Positions 55,911 through 64,000 of a stretch of 64,000 nucleotides of DNA are shown in pieces (the first letter of the stretch is position 1; the number at the start of each line of letters is the position of its first letter). The translations under genes were made by a program, and so were the position numbers. The DNA is from Brevibacillus thermoruber 423 (GTDB taxonomy: Bacteria > Bacillota > Bacilli > Brevibacillales > Brevibacillaceae), in contig NZ_KE695654.1 of assembly GCF_000454065.1 (NCBI RefSeq), positions 186,836-250,835 on the forward strand, read 5' to 3'. The notes beneath the pieces were generated by a model. The model worked only from the letters and a program-made list of their open reading frames with translations, was not told the DNA's origin and ran no database searches.

Positions 55911-56357
55911 TTGTACCGCATCGAGGAGGCAGCAAAAAAAACCGGCCTGACGAAAAGGGCGCTTCGCTATTACGAGGAATTGGGGCTGGTCAATCCGTCC
56001 GGGCGAACGGAGAGCGGATACCGCATGTACACGGACGAGGACATCGCCCACATCCTGCACGTCAAAAACACCCGCGACCTGTTGGGAGCGTCGCTGCAGG
56101 AAATCAAGGACATGATGGACCTGGCCCACAAATACGAGCTGTTGAAGCAGGGCTATTACCAGGGAGTGTCCGCCGAAGAAAAGCTGAACCTGCTGACCGA
56201 ACTGGAGCGGACGCTCCTGGCCAAGCGCGGCTTTTTGCAGGAAAAAATGAACAAACTCTCGGAACTGCTGGCCAACTACGATGAGAAGTTGACCCGCATT
56301 GCCAGGAAAAAACGGGAACTGCAGGCGGAGATCGAAAACGAAAAGGAGGAACCCTGA
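55911..56357 (+). CDS. MerR-family transcriptional regulator
   Basis: 148 residues from the TTG at 55911, which has GGGAGGG upstream. Opens YRIEEAAKKTGLTKRALRYYEELGLV and RMYTDEDIAHILHVKNTRDL, the MerR winged helix, then a long coiled coil (KLNLLTELERTLLAKRGFL, KMNKLSELLANYDEKL). No metal-site Cys and no GyrI-like domain, so a drug-type effector is not evident. Its stop overlaps the MFS start as TGATG, resembling the Bacillus yfmP-yfmO pair. Confidence 0.87.
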   Translation: MYRIEEAAKKTGLTKRALRYYEELGLVNPSGRTESGYRMYTDEDIAHILHVKNTRDLLGASLQEIKDMMDLAHKYELLKQGYYQGVSAEEKLNLLTELERTLLAKRGFLQEKMNKLSELLANYDEKLTRIARKKRELQAEIENEKEEP

Positions 56358-57532
56358 TGGAGAGTCACACTCATGCATGGCGCATCATTATGCAGCAGCC
56401 CAAGTCAGCCTGGGCTGTCGCTTTTGCCTGTGTGGTCGCTTTCATGGGGATCGGATTGGTCGACCCGATCCTGCCCGCGATTGCGAGCAAACTGAATGCC
56501 ACGCCCAGTGAAGTATCCCTGCTGTTCACCAGCTACATGCTGATGACCGGCTTGACGATGCTGGTCACGGGATGGGTCTCCAGCCGGATCGGCCCCAAGG
56601 CGACGCTCCTGGCCGGCCTGGCCGGAATCATCCTGTTTTCCTTCCTCGGCGGCATGTCCCACTCGGTGATGCAGATCGTCTGGTTCCGCGCCGGCTGGGG
56701 AATGGGCAACGCCTTTTTCATCTCCACCGCCCTGGCGGTGATTGTCAGCGTAGCCAGCGGCGGCACGGCGGGAGCGATCGTCCTGTACGAAGCGGCCATC
56801 GGTCTGGGGATGTCCGTGGGACCGCTGCTTGGCGGGCTGCTCGGGGGCATCAGTTGGCGCGGGCCGTTTTTCGGCGTCGCCGTGCTGATGGCGATCGCGC
56901 TGCTCGCCGTATTCGTTCTGCTCAGCGACGTGCCCAAGCCGAAGCGGCGCAGCTCGCTTCTCGATCCGTTCCGCGCGTTGGGGCACCGCGGCCTGTTTAC
57001 CATGGCGCTGACGGCGCTCCTGTACAACTTCGGGTTTTTTACGCTGTTGGCGTTTTCTCCGTTTGTGCTGCACATGGACGAACACAGCCTGGGGTACGTG
57101 TTCTTCTTCTGGGGTGTGATGCTCGCCATCACCTCGGTGATCGTGGCGCCGAAGCTGCAGGAGCGCTACGGGTCCGTCCCCACGCTGTTCGCCATGCTGC
57201 TGCTGTTGGCCGCAGACCTGGCGGCCATGGGATTCGGCGTTTCGTCGCAAGTGACGCTGGTACTGGCCATCGTCATGGCCGGCGCGATTCTGGGCATTAT
57301 CAACACCGTCCTGACCGCATCGGTGATGGACGTCGCGCCGGTGGAACGTGCCATCGCGTCTTCCGCCTACAGCTTCGTCCGTTTCGTCGGCGGCGCGGTC
57401 GCGCCCTGGCTGGCCGGCAAGCTGGCCGAGTGGTACTCGCCGCACGTCCCGTTTTACGCGGGCGCGCTGGCCGTTCTGTTCAGCATGCTGGCGCTGTACG
57501 CCGGCAAAAAACAACTGGCGAGCCTGCGTTGA
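56357..57532 (+). CDS. MFS-family efflux transporter
   Basis: 391 residues with 12 membrane segments. Loop 2-3 motif GWVSSRIGPKATLL and the segment-5 motif YEAAIGLGMSVGPLLGGLLGG (motif C, antiporter type; GLGMSVGPLLGG is the core). Motif C marks drug/H+ antiporters. Translationally coupled to the MerR gene. Substrate unknown; similar to Bacillus YfmO by arrangement. Confidence 0.9.
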   Translation: MESHTHAWRIIMQQPKSAWAVAFACVVAFMGIGLVDPILPAIASKLNATPSEVSLLFTSYMLMTGLTMLVTGWVSSRIGPKATLLAGLAGIILFSFLGGMSHSVMQIVWFRAGWGMGNAFFISTALAVIVSVASGGTAGAIVLYEAAIGLGMSVGPLLGGLLGGISWRGPFFGVAVLMAIALLAVFVLLSDVPKPKRRSSLLDPFRALGHRGLFTMALTALLYNFGFFTLLAFSPFVLHMDEHSLGYVFFFWGVMLAITSVIVAPKLQERYGSVPTLFAMLLLLAADLAAMGFGVSSQVTLVLAIVMAGAILGIINTVLTASVMDVAPVERAIASSAYSFVRFVGGAVAPWLAGKLAEWYSPHVPFYAGALAVLFSMLALYAGKKQLASLR

Positions 57533-57553
57533 TGCGCAAGCTCGCCTTTTTTT
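57517..57553 (+). terminator. Terminator of the MerR-MFS operon
   Basis: GGCGAGC(C)TGCG pairs with TGCGCAAGCTCGCC and runs into T7. The stop of the MFS gene lies in the loop. Confidence 0.85.
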
Positions 57554-57572
57554 ACACGCTCTTCCCGAATCA

Positions 57573-57887
57573 TCAGAAAAGAGCCCGCCACAGCACAATC
57601 GCCCCCACCCCGGCCAACAGCGCCCAGACGACCTGCTTTCTCCACAGGCCGACGGCGAGTGAAACCACCCCCGCCGCGAGGTACTCCGGACTCCACTGCC
57701 CGTCATTCCCATGAAAGAGAATGGGCGGCACGGTCAGCGAGCTGAACACGCCCACCGGGACCATGGCCAGTCCGCGCCGGAGCCAGTCGGGGATCTCCCA
57801 GCGCGAGCTGATCAGCAGCATGGGAAACCGCGTCAGATAGGTAATCACGGCCATCAAGACAATGATCAGCAGCACCTTATCGTTCAC
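57573..57887 (-). CDS. azlD: AzlD-family branched-chain amino-acid export subunit
   Basis: 104 residues with about four membrane segments: VLLIIVLMAVITYLTRFPMLL, LRRGLAMVPVGVFSSLTVP and WRKQVVWALLAGVGAIVLW. AzlD is the small partner of AzlC. Starts with GTG inside azlC (11-base overlap). In Bacillus AzlCD exports branched-chain amino acids and 4-azaleucine. Confidence 0.9.
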   Translation of the reverse strand: MNDKVLLIIVLMAVITYLTRFPMLLISSRWEIPDWLRRGLAMVPVGVFSSLTVPPILFHGNDGQWSPEYLAAGVVSLAVGLWRKQVVWALLAGVGAIVLWRALF

Positions 57888-58560
57888 GGCTCACCGCTCC
57901 CATCACCACTGCCGTCAGCGTCCCGGCGATCACCGCCGCCGTCCCGCCGCCTCCCCAGTACGCGAGGCAGGCGACAGCCGCAGCGCCGGCCGCCACCTTC
58001 ACATGAAACGGGGAGAGCAGATTGATCGCGAGAAAGCCGAGGAACGTGGCCACAAACGCAAAGTCCAGGCCGTACGCCTCCGTTTCCGTAAACACCGCGC
58101 CAAACCAGGCGCCGGCCAGCGTACTGGCGTTCCAGATCAGATAGTCGACCGCGCTCGCACCGGCAAAAAAGGAGAGGCTGGGCTTTTGGCCGGACGCCAG
58201 ATAGGTGGATGTCAGGGCGTACGTCTCGTCGTTCAGGCCAGCCGCCATCAACGACAGCTTCCACGGAGGCGTCCCGCGAAAGTGGGGCCCGAGCGACAGT
58301 CCGTACAGCAGGTGACGGGCGTTCAGCAAAGCCGTGGAGACCAGAATGGGCCAGCCCACAATCCCCTGCGAGATCAGGCCGACGGCGGCAAACTGCGACG
58401 ACCCTGCATTGACCAGGAGCGAAAACAGCAAGGCTTCCGCGATGCCGAGACCTGCCTGCCGGGCGAGGATGCCAAACACCAGCCCGTCCACGATCCCCGC
58501 GGCGGCGACCGGGATAATTTGAATCATGCCTGTGACAAACAACGTGCGCGCAGAGTTCAC
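57877..58560 (-). CDS. azlC: AzlC-family branched-chain amino-acid exporter
   Basis: About 227 residues from the second GTG, which has GGAGG 9 bases upstream. AzlC features: GMIQIIPVAAAGIVDGLVFG, LLVNAGSSQFAAVGLI, LLNARHLLYGLSLGPHFRG and WNASTLAGAWFG. Forms an export complex with AzlD. The gene is followed upstream by a decayed MocR-type regulator. Confidence 0.9.
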   Translation of the reverse strand: MNSARTLFVTGMIQIIPVAAAGIVDGLVFGILARQAGLGIAEALLFSLLVNAGSSQFAAVGLISQGIVGWPILVSTALLNARHLLYGLSLGPHFRGTPPWKLSLMAAGLNDETYALTSTYLASGQKPSLSFFAGASAVDYLIWNASTLAGAWFGAVFTETEAYGLDFAFVATFLGFLAINLLSPFHVKVAAGAAAVACLAYWGGGGTAAVIAGTLTAVVMGAVSRER

Positions 58561-58611
58561 TCGCTTCACCCTCCATACACTGCTACACTCTACGCTTGTC
58601 AGTAAGTTCTG

Positions 58612-59328
58612 TCAATTGCAGGAGTGCAAATACGGCTTCCACACCTCGTACAGCAGCCGCAGTCCCGCATCCATCTCCTCCACCGACAGGCCGCCGAAGC
58701 CGAATTGAAAGGCGGGCAGCCGATTTTGCGGGGGACGGAACCACTTCGGCGCGGTGGGATAGACGCGGATGCCCGCCGACGCCGCAGCCGCCGTCAGTTC
58801 CTCTGCCGTCTTGTCGCTGTACACCTCGACCGTAACCGACAAGCCGGCATCCGAGGGAATCGGCTTTCCCCGGTAGCGGAATTCGCCGTCGTAGTCGTCC
58901 TCCACGATGTAAACGCCGGTCCGGGCCGCCCACTGGAGGAGCCTGATCCGTTTCGCGTAGGGCATGACCATGCCGGACGGCTCCTGATGGGACGGCGTGA
59001 TGTAGACAAGCCGGGCGCCGCTCGCCTCCAGTGCTTCCACGTTAATGCCGTCCTCCTCCAGCGGAATCGGCGTGACGGCAAAGCCGAGATGCTGAAAGAC
59101 GATTCGCACGCCGTTATACCCCGGCTCCTCGATGGCGACCGCCCGGCCGTCCAGGCCAAACAGGCAGCACAACTGCTGGATCAAGAGCTGCGTACCGGCG
59201 GCGATCACAATCTCGTCCGGGGTGCAGGCGACTCCCCGCGCCTGCCTGAGGTAGCGGGCTATCTCCGCGCGAAGCCGTCGCCGTTTGGGGAGGGAACGGG
59301 CACATGGAAACGGCCAACCAGGATTCAC
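58612..59328 (-). pseudogene. MocR/PdxR-type regulator, decayed (aminotransferase part only)
   Basis: LRAEIARYLRQARGVACTP, IVIAAGTQLLIQQLCCLFG, VYITPSHQEPSGMVMPYA and VYIVEDDYDGEFRYRGKPIP are typical of the aminotransferase half of MocR proteins. The N-terminal GntR winged helix (about 70 residues plus linker) is absent; the recognisable part begins near 59268. After GKPIPS the PLP-lysine segment (S-x-S-K-x-L-x-P) and about 100 residues are missing, and the chain resumes at SVTVEVYSDKTAEELT. The gene cannot bind DNA or PLP as it stands. It likely controlled azlCD once. Confidence 0.75.
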
Positions 59329-59340
59329 CTGGCTGGCCGT
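59310..59340 (-). terminator. Terminator of the secreted-protein gene
   Basis: ACGGCCA(A)CCAGG pairs with CCTGG(C)TGGCCGT around ATTCA. On the minus strand TTTCC follows. It lies just after the stop at 59352 and at the 5' edge of the MocR relic. Confidence 0.6.
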
Positions 59341-59351
59341 CTGATACCATG

Positions 59352-59951
59352 CTATTCCAAGTCCAACTCTTCCATGGTTTTTACCTGCAGCCCCTTTTGT
59401 ACGCCATTGGCTGGTTTTCCTGTATGACCGTCTGTTACAAATTTTCCTTGATCCCCCCCTTTTATTACATAAGCGTGATCAACAATCGGACCTTCGTACT
59501 TTTCCAAAAATACAATCGCTGTCTCCTTTTCCGTAAATACCTTGTTGCCTTCAAACGTGTATTCCGTTCCATCCTTATATCCACCGGTTTCGAGAATCTT
59601 GATGGGTTCGTCGTTTTGGACCTCTCCTTTATATACATGCAGCAGTTTCGCTTCACTCAGCGTAAACACAACATGTTTGTATGGGAAGCTGTCCGACTTT
59701 TCAATTTCAACCTCAGCAATCAATTCAGAGCTGTCTTTCAACTGTTCGATAGTTGTAAAACGCTCATGAACATCTCCGCTTATATTTACCGCAGTTCCCG
59801 CCTTCCCCTTGTTTTCAGCCCCATGATCGTCTTCCTGCCTTTGATGTGCTTGGCTGTATGCAGTTTGATCGGTGCTTCCGTAAAGGGGCCCTCCTGTAAC
59901 AACAACGGCAGCTGCAATAATCACAAAAGTAACCATTTCTTTGTATATCAT
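59352..59951 (-). CDS. Hypothetical secreted protein
   Basis: 199 residues from the ATG at 59951 (AGAGGAAG upstream). N-terminal hydrophobic segment MVTFVIIAAAVVVTGGPLYG, then a Gln/His/Glu-rich linker and a beta-rich domain (SSELIAEVEIEKSD, VFTLSEAKLLHVYKGEV, AIVFLEKYEGPIVDHAYVIKGGDQGKF). More AT-rich than its surroundings, which suggests later arrival. I do not recognise the family. Confidence 0.6.
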   Translation of the reverse strand: MIYKEMVTFVIIAAAVVVTGGPLYGSTDQTAYSQAHQRQEDDHGAENKGKAGTAVNISGDVHERFTTIEQLKDSSELIAEVEIEKSDSFPYKHVVFTLSEAKLLHVYKGEVQNDEPIKILETGGYKDGTEYTFEGNKVFTEKETAIVFLEKYEGPIVDHAYVIKGGDQGKFVTDGHTGKPANGVQKGLQVKTMEELDLE

Positions 59952-60095
59952 TAAAAATCTTCCTCTCAGGATCATGTTTCGTTTCATTTTATCAGATATG
60001 TCCTGATTCATGAACAACAACTCCTTGTGAACGGCTGTACCTGATTTTTGCTTGATCGGCCAACCGGCAGGAGCTGATCAGCGGCAACCATAAAA

Positions 60096-60132
60096 AAACA
60101 CCGATGGGGGCGTGTAGACTCCATCGGTGTTT
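60096..60132 (-). terminator. Terminator of the liv operon
   Basis: AAACACCGATGG pairs with CCATCGGTGTTT; on the minus strand the stem ends in TTTTTTT. It lies directly after the livF stop at 60138. Confidence 0.9.
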
Positions 60133-60137
60133 GACCG

Positions 60138-60845
60138 CTATGCGAGGTATGCTTCCCGAACCTGCGGGTTTGCCAGCAGGGTGGCCGCCTCGTCCTGCAG
60201 GATGATCTCTCCCGTCTGGATGACGTAGCCGCGATGGGCCACGGAGAGCGCCTGATTGGCATTTTGCTCCACCAGCAGGATCGTCATGCCCTCCCGATTC
60301 AGCTCCGTGATGATGTCAAAAATCTGCTCGACCAGAATCGGCGCCAGCCCCATGGACGGCTCGTCCAGCATCAGGATCTTTGGCTTCATCATCAGGCCGC
60401 GGGCGATGGCCAGCATCTGCTGCTCCCCGCCGGACATCGTGCCGCCCTTCTGGTTAATCCGCTCTTTCAGCCGGGGAAAGTAGCGGAACGCCCGCTCAAT
60501 CCCTTCCTCAATCAGATTCTTGTCCGTTACGGAGAAGGCGCCCATCTCCAGGTTCTCCCGCACCGTCAGCTTGGGGAAAATGCGCCGCCCCTCCGGCACG
60601 TGGGCGATGCCCAGCAGGGCGATTTCGTGCGTGCGCATCTGGGTGATGTCCTTGCCGTCAAAGAGGATTTTCCCTTCCCGCGCGCGTGTCTGGCCGCAGA
60701 TCGTCTTCAGCGTGGTCGACTTGCCCGCCCCGTTGGAGCCGATCAGCGTCACCACTTCTCCGTGGTTGACCTGGATGCTCAGCCCCTTTAACGCGTGGAT
60801 ACCGCCGTAATAGGTGTGTACGTTATGCAGTTCCAACAATGCCAT
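60138..60845 (-). CDS. livF: Branched-chain amino-acid ABC transporter ATP-binding protein LivF
   Basis: 235 residues. ABC motifs: IGSNGAGKSTTLKTICG (Walker A), MSGGEQQMLAIARGLMMKP (signature), KILMLDEPSMGLAPILVEQIF (Walker B region, LDEPSMGLAP). Short length and MALLELHNVHTYYGG start are LivF features. Last gene of livHMGF; 18 bases after livG. Confidence 0.95.
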   Translation of the reverse strand: MALLELHNVHTYYGGIHALKGLSIQVNHGEVVTLIGSNGAGKSTTLKTICGQTRAREGKILFDGKDITQMRTHEIALLGIAHVPEGRRIFPKLTVRENLEMGAFSVTDKNLIEEGIERAFRYFPRLKERINQKGGTMSGGEQQMLAIARGLMMKPKILMLDEPSMGLAPILVEQIFDIITELNREGMTILLVEQNANQALSVAHRGYVIQTGEIILQDEAATLLANPQVREAYLA

Positions 60846-60863
60846 CTTTGATTCCTCCCCCGC

Positions 60864-61640
60864 TTACGACACTTCCGACGCGCTTTTGCCCAGGTATGCC
60901 TCGATGACGCTGGGATTGTGGCGGATCTGCTCCGGCGTTCCCTCGGCGATTTTGCGTCCGTAATCCAGCACGTGGATGTATTCGCTCAAGCCCATGACCA
61001 GCTTCATGTCGTGTTCGATCAGGATGATGGTCAGATCCAGTTCGTTTTTCAGCCGGCGGATAAACTCGGTCATCTCCGCCGTTTCGCGCGGGTTCATCCC
61101 CGCCGCCGGCTCGTCCAGCAGGATGATTTGCGGATTGGTCGCCAGCGCCCGGGCGATCTCCAGGCGGCGCTGCAAGCCGTACGGCAGACTGCCGGCCGCT
61201 TCGTTGGCGACGTGGGCGATCCCGACGTATTCCAGGAGCTGATAGGCCTCGACGCGGGCCCGCTCTTCCTCTTCGCGCACCCGCCTGATGTTGAACAGGA
61301 TGCCCAACAGCCCCGCCGTCAGCCGGCTGTGCGTGCCCACCATCACGTTTTCCAGGGCGGTCATCTCCTTGAACAGGCGGATGTTTTGGAACGTGCGGGT
61401 GATGCCCCGCTCGGCAATCTGGTCCGGCCGCAGTCCCTTGATGCTTTTCCCGTTCAGCAGGACATCGCCTTCGTCCGGCTCGTAAAAGCCGGTGATCATG
61501 TTGAAAAACGTGGTTTTCCCGGCCCCGTTCGGCCCGATGACCGCCGTAATCGTCCCCTTCTCGATCTTGATCGTGATGTCCTGATTGGCGACAAGACCGC
61601 CGAAGCGCTTGGTCAAGCCGATTGCTTCCAACAGTGCCAT
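60864..61640 (-). CDS. livG: Branched-chain amino-acid ABC transporter ATP-binding protein LivG
   Basis: 258 residues. Walker A VIGPNGAGKTTFFNMITG, LivG-type inserted NVMVGTHSRLTAGLLG, Walker B IILLDEPAAGMNPRET and IEHDMKLVMGLSEYI. It pairs with LivF to power LivHM. 22 bases after livM. Confidence 0.95.
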   Translation of the reverse strand: MALLEAIGLTKRFGGLVANQDITIKIEKGTITAVIGPNGAGKTTFFNMITGFYEPDEGDVLLNGKSIKGLRPDQIAERGITRTFQNIRLFKEMTALENVMVGTHSRLTAGLLGILFNIRRVREEEERARVEAYQLLEYVGIAHVANEAAGSLPYGLQRRLEIARALATNPQIILLDEPAAGMNPRETAEMTEFIRRLKNELDLTIILIEHDMKLVMGLSEYIHVLDYGRKIAEGTPEQIRHNPSVIEAYLGKSASEVS

Positions 61641-61662
61641 ACTGATGCTCCCTCCTTGTCCG

Positions 61663-62952
61663 CTACGACTGGCTGCCCTGGGACAGCTTGCCTTTCGACA
61701 GCCTGCTCAGGATCCCCAGCCGGTTCTCGGCGAATTTGCTTGCCCGGATGGCGTCGAGGTCGTTCTTCCTGCGCTTCGCCGGAATCAATCCGTTGGGACG
61801 GTAGAGCGCCACGAGGATCAACATGATGCCGAAGATCAGGCGCTGGAACTTGGACGGATCCAACTGGTTGGGAAGGTTGATGACGCCCGCCTGCTGCAGC
61901 GAGTGCAGGAAATTGGAGAGCTCTTTCAGCAACTGCACCTGCAGCACCGTGACGAACGCCGCCCCCAGCACCACGCCGGGGATGCTTCCGCTGCCGCCGA
62001 GGATGACCATGACGAGAATCCCGATCGACTCCATCAGCGTAAACGAGGTCGGATCGATAAACGTCTGCTTGGCGGCGAAAATGACGCCGACCACACCGGC
62101 GAAGGAAGCGCCCGTGGCAAACGCGGCCAGCTTGGTGTTCAGCAGCGAGATGCCCATGGACTGGGCCGCCAGCTCGTCTTCCCGCACCGCGATCCAGGCG
62201 CGGCCGATGCGCGAGTTTTCAAAGCGGAGGTTGGCCAGGACGATAAAGGCGATGACAACCAGCACGATAAAGTAGAAGTGGAACGGCGTCCCCATCTTCA
62301 TCCCCAACAGCTCCGGCTGCGGGATCGGAGTAATCCCCTGCGGGCCGTTGGTGATGTTGATCGGTTTGTCCAGGTTATTGAAAATAATCCGAATAATTTC
62401 GCCAAACCCAAGGGTGACGATGGCCAGGTAGTCCCCTTTCACCCGCAGGACCGGCAGGCCGAGCAAAATCCCGAAGATCGCGGCCACGATCAAGCCGACG
62501 ATGAGGAACGGCCAGAACCACTCGCCCGACAGCGGGAACAGGTCGCCGGGAATGAACTGGTTGGCCTGGGACGTGGAAAAAATCGCGTACGCGTAGGCAC
62601 CGGCGGCGAAAAAGGCGACGTAGCCGAGGTCAAGCAGACCGGCAAAGCCGACCACGATGTTCAGGCCGAGCGCCATCGCCACGTAGATGCCCACCTGCGA
62701 AGCCACTTCCATGTAGTAGCGGTTGTCCCCCGCCACCAGCGGAATGATGACCAGGAGCACCAGTGCCCCGATGAGCATCCGGACCATTTTCGAGGAGTTG
62801 GTGTAGTAGATCAAAACAATGGAGCACAAGATTCCCAGAAACGCGATGACCGATTTGTCCAAAAAGTGGAGCGCGGCGGAAAACCCGGCGATCCAGATCA
62901 GCGTAACCGGAAGCGGAATCCCCTTGAACGACTTCCATACCATGTTTGCCAT
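61663..62952 (-). CDS. livM: Branched-chain amino-acid ABC transporter permease LivM
   Basis: 429 residues from the ATG at 62952 (AGGTG 6 bases upstream). About nine membrane segments with the LivM core LNIVVGFAGLLDLGYVAFFA, LPVLRVKGDYLAIVTLGFGE and the EAA-like IAVREDELAAQSMGI. Couples with LivH. Starts just past the livH stop. Confidence 0.93.
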   Translation of the reverse strand: MANMVWKSFKGIPLPVTLIWIAGFSAALHFLDKSVIAFLGILCSIVLIYYTNSSKMVRMLIGALVLLVIIPLVAGDNRYYMEVASQVGIYVAMALGLNIVVGFAGLLDLGYVAFFAAGAYAYAIFSTSQANQFIPGDLFPLSGEWFWPFLIVGLIVAAIFGILLGLPVLRVKGDYLAIVTLGFGEIIRIIFNNLDKPINITNGPQGITPIPQPELLGMKMGTPFHFYFIVLVVIAFIVLANLRFENSRIGRAWIAVREDELAAQSMGISLLNTKLAAFATGASFAGVVGVIFAAKQTFIDPTSFTLMESIGILVMVILGGSGSIPGVVLGAAFVTVLQVQLLKELSNFLHSLQQAGVINLPNQLDPSKFQRLIFGIMLILVALYRPNGLIPAKRRKNDLDAIRASKFAENRLGILSRLSKGKLSQGSQS

Positions 62953-62961
62953 GCGTTTCAC

Positions 62962-63915
62962 CTACACTTTCTCTTTTACGGCTTCGCCAAACAGCCCTTC
63001 CGGCTTGAACAGAAGCACGAGAATCAAAATGCTGAACGCAAACACGTCTTTGTACTCGGCGCCAAACGCTCCGCCGGTCAGCGGACCCATGTACGCGCCG
63101 GACAGGGACTCCAGCAGGCCGAGCAGAACGCCGCCCACCATCGCGCCGCGGATGTTGCCGATTCCGCCGAGGACGGCTGCGGTAAACGCCTTGAGGCCGA
63201 GAATAAAGCCGATGTAAGGGTCAATCGTGCCGTAGTTCTGCGCAAACAGCACCCCGGTTGCGCCACCCAGGCTGGAGCCGATCAAAAAGGTAAGCATAAT
63301 GACTTTGTCCACGTTAATGGTCATCAGCGACGCCGTCGACTGGTCCTGCGCAACGGCCCGCATGGCGATTCCCCACTTGGTCTTGTTGATGAACAAGGTC
63401 AGCGACACCATCATCACAACGGCGAGCACGATGACGATCAACGCCTTCGTCGGAATCGTGGCGATGCTGCCCAACGGGATGGAACCTGTAAAAAGAATGG
63501 GACTGTTCAGATAAAATTCGTTGCGGGTAATGGCTTCCGTAAAGCGGACGAGGTCCTGCAGCAGGAACGACACGCCGATCGCGGAAATCAGCGGAACGAG
63601 CCGCGGTGCGCCGCGCAGCGGACGGTAGGCTACCCGCTCGATCCCGACGCCGAGGGCTCCGGTTATGATCATCGCGATCAGCAGGGTCAAAAACAGCGCG
63701 ACAAACGGATTCATCCCCTCCAGCGCTCCCAGGGCGTCCGTGATCAGCAGGACCTCCGTCCCCACAAAGGCGCCCACCATGAAAATCTCGCCGTGAGCGA
63801 AGTTGATGAACTCCAGAATCCCGTACACCATGGTGTAGCCGAGCGCAACGACGGCGTACATGAAGCCCAGCGTCAAGCCGTCAACCAACACCTGAGGCAA
63901 AATGTCGAGCAGCAT
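62962..63915 (-). CDS. livH: Branched-chain amino-acid ABC transporter permease LivH
   Basis: 317 residues. LivH landmarks: LVDGLTLGFMYAVVALGYTM, NFAHGEIFMVGAFVG and QDQSTASLMTINVDKVI, FGGAT-like GSSLGGATGVLFAQNY. First gene of the operon; the upstream 85 bases to the window end carry a GGGATGGG ribosome-binding site and no gene. A binding-protein gene may lie beyond the window; the one at 48393 is the only candidate here. Confidence 0.95.
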   Translation of the reverse strand: MLLDILPQVLVDGLTLGFMYAVVALGYTMVYGILEFINFAHGEIFMVGAFVGTEVLLITDALGALEGMNPFVALFLTLLIAMIITGALGVGIERVAYRPLRGAPRLVPLISAIGVSFLLQDLVRFTEAITRNEFYLNSPILFTGSIPLGSIATIPTKALIVIVLAVVMMVSLTLFINKTKWGIAMRAVAQDQSTASLMTINVDKVIMLTFLIGSSLGGATGVLFAQNYGTIDPYIGFILGLKAFTAAVLGGIGNIRGAMVGGVLLGLLESLSGAYMGPLTGGAFGAEYKDVFAFSILILVLLFKPEGLFGEAVKEKV

Positions 63916-64000
63916 ACTTTCCCATCCCTCATTCCTTTGTAAACTTGCGGTAATTGTAAATTTTCTGCATTCGACGATCGCAAAAAACGACTTCCCGCCC

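Noticed and set aside
61585..63942. A 785-residue plus-strand frame across livHMG
   Set aside because: Shadow of liv genes; rich in charged residues with no membrane segments.

Overview
The window looks like a chromosomal segment of a Gram-positive, endospore-former-type Firmicute of moderately high GC. The order yerB, yerC, pcrB, pcrA, ligA, camS, gatCAB, dagK, rlmCD is the Bacillus yer/pcrA-ligA/gatCAB neighbourhood. The CssRS-like pair, LPxTG-independent lipoproteins and an S-layer-homology lipoprotein also fit. I infer a Paenibacillaceae/Brevibacillus-like host from GC and gene content; this is not proven.

Region by region. 1-4.3 kb: divergent oligopeptide-type ABC transporter, with two permeases carrying long extra N-terminal membrane modules and one fused OppD-OppF ATPase. 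4.4-7.8 kb: a more AT-rich accessory run (membrane-anchored Mrr-like nuclease, two DUF1801/YdeI-type proteins with a duplicated leader, a GNAT enzyme, a CPBP protease). 7.9-13.5 kb: a LacI-controlled catabolic operon (BKACE cleavage enzyme, ketopantoate-reductase-like dehydrogenase, GntP permease, SDR) with clear operators and a promoter. 13.8-15.8 kb: a GNAT gene, then a decayed stretch with a doubly frameshifted enoyl-CoA hydratase, a broken FabZ-like gene and the tail of a serine recombinase.

15.8-46 kb: the conserved core block (rlmCD, dagK, glcK, NatAB-like exporter, gatBAC, psd, rocA, camS, ligA, pcrA, pcrB, yerC, yerB), interrupted by lineage-specific genes. These include an ECF sigma factor fused to a large BtrH-like domain, an SLH lipoprotein, a GGDEF protein, a VanW protein, a broken PIN gene, a glycerophosphodiesterase and an ECF sigma gene that has lost region 4 next to its anti-sigma.

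46-64 kb: CssRS-like two-component system, a LivK-type binding protein, an IclR gene divergent from a spermidine/iron-type ABC importer plus an M20 peptidase, a MerR-MFS efflux pair, AzlCD branched-chain amino-acid exporter with the relic of a MocR regulator, a small secreted protein, and the livHMGF branched-chain amino-acid importer. Genes for both export (AzlCD) and import (Liv) of branched-chain amino acids are therefore close together.

The most unusual items are the ECF-BtrH fusion, the BKACE operon, the sigma gene lacking region 4, the extended Opp permeases and the IclR/ABC/M20 module. No rRNA, tRNA, CRISPR array or intact insertion sequence was seen.
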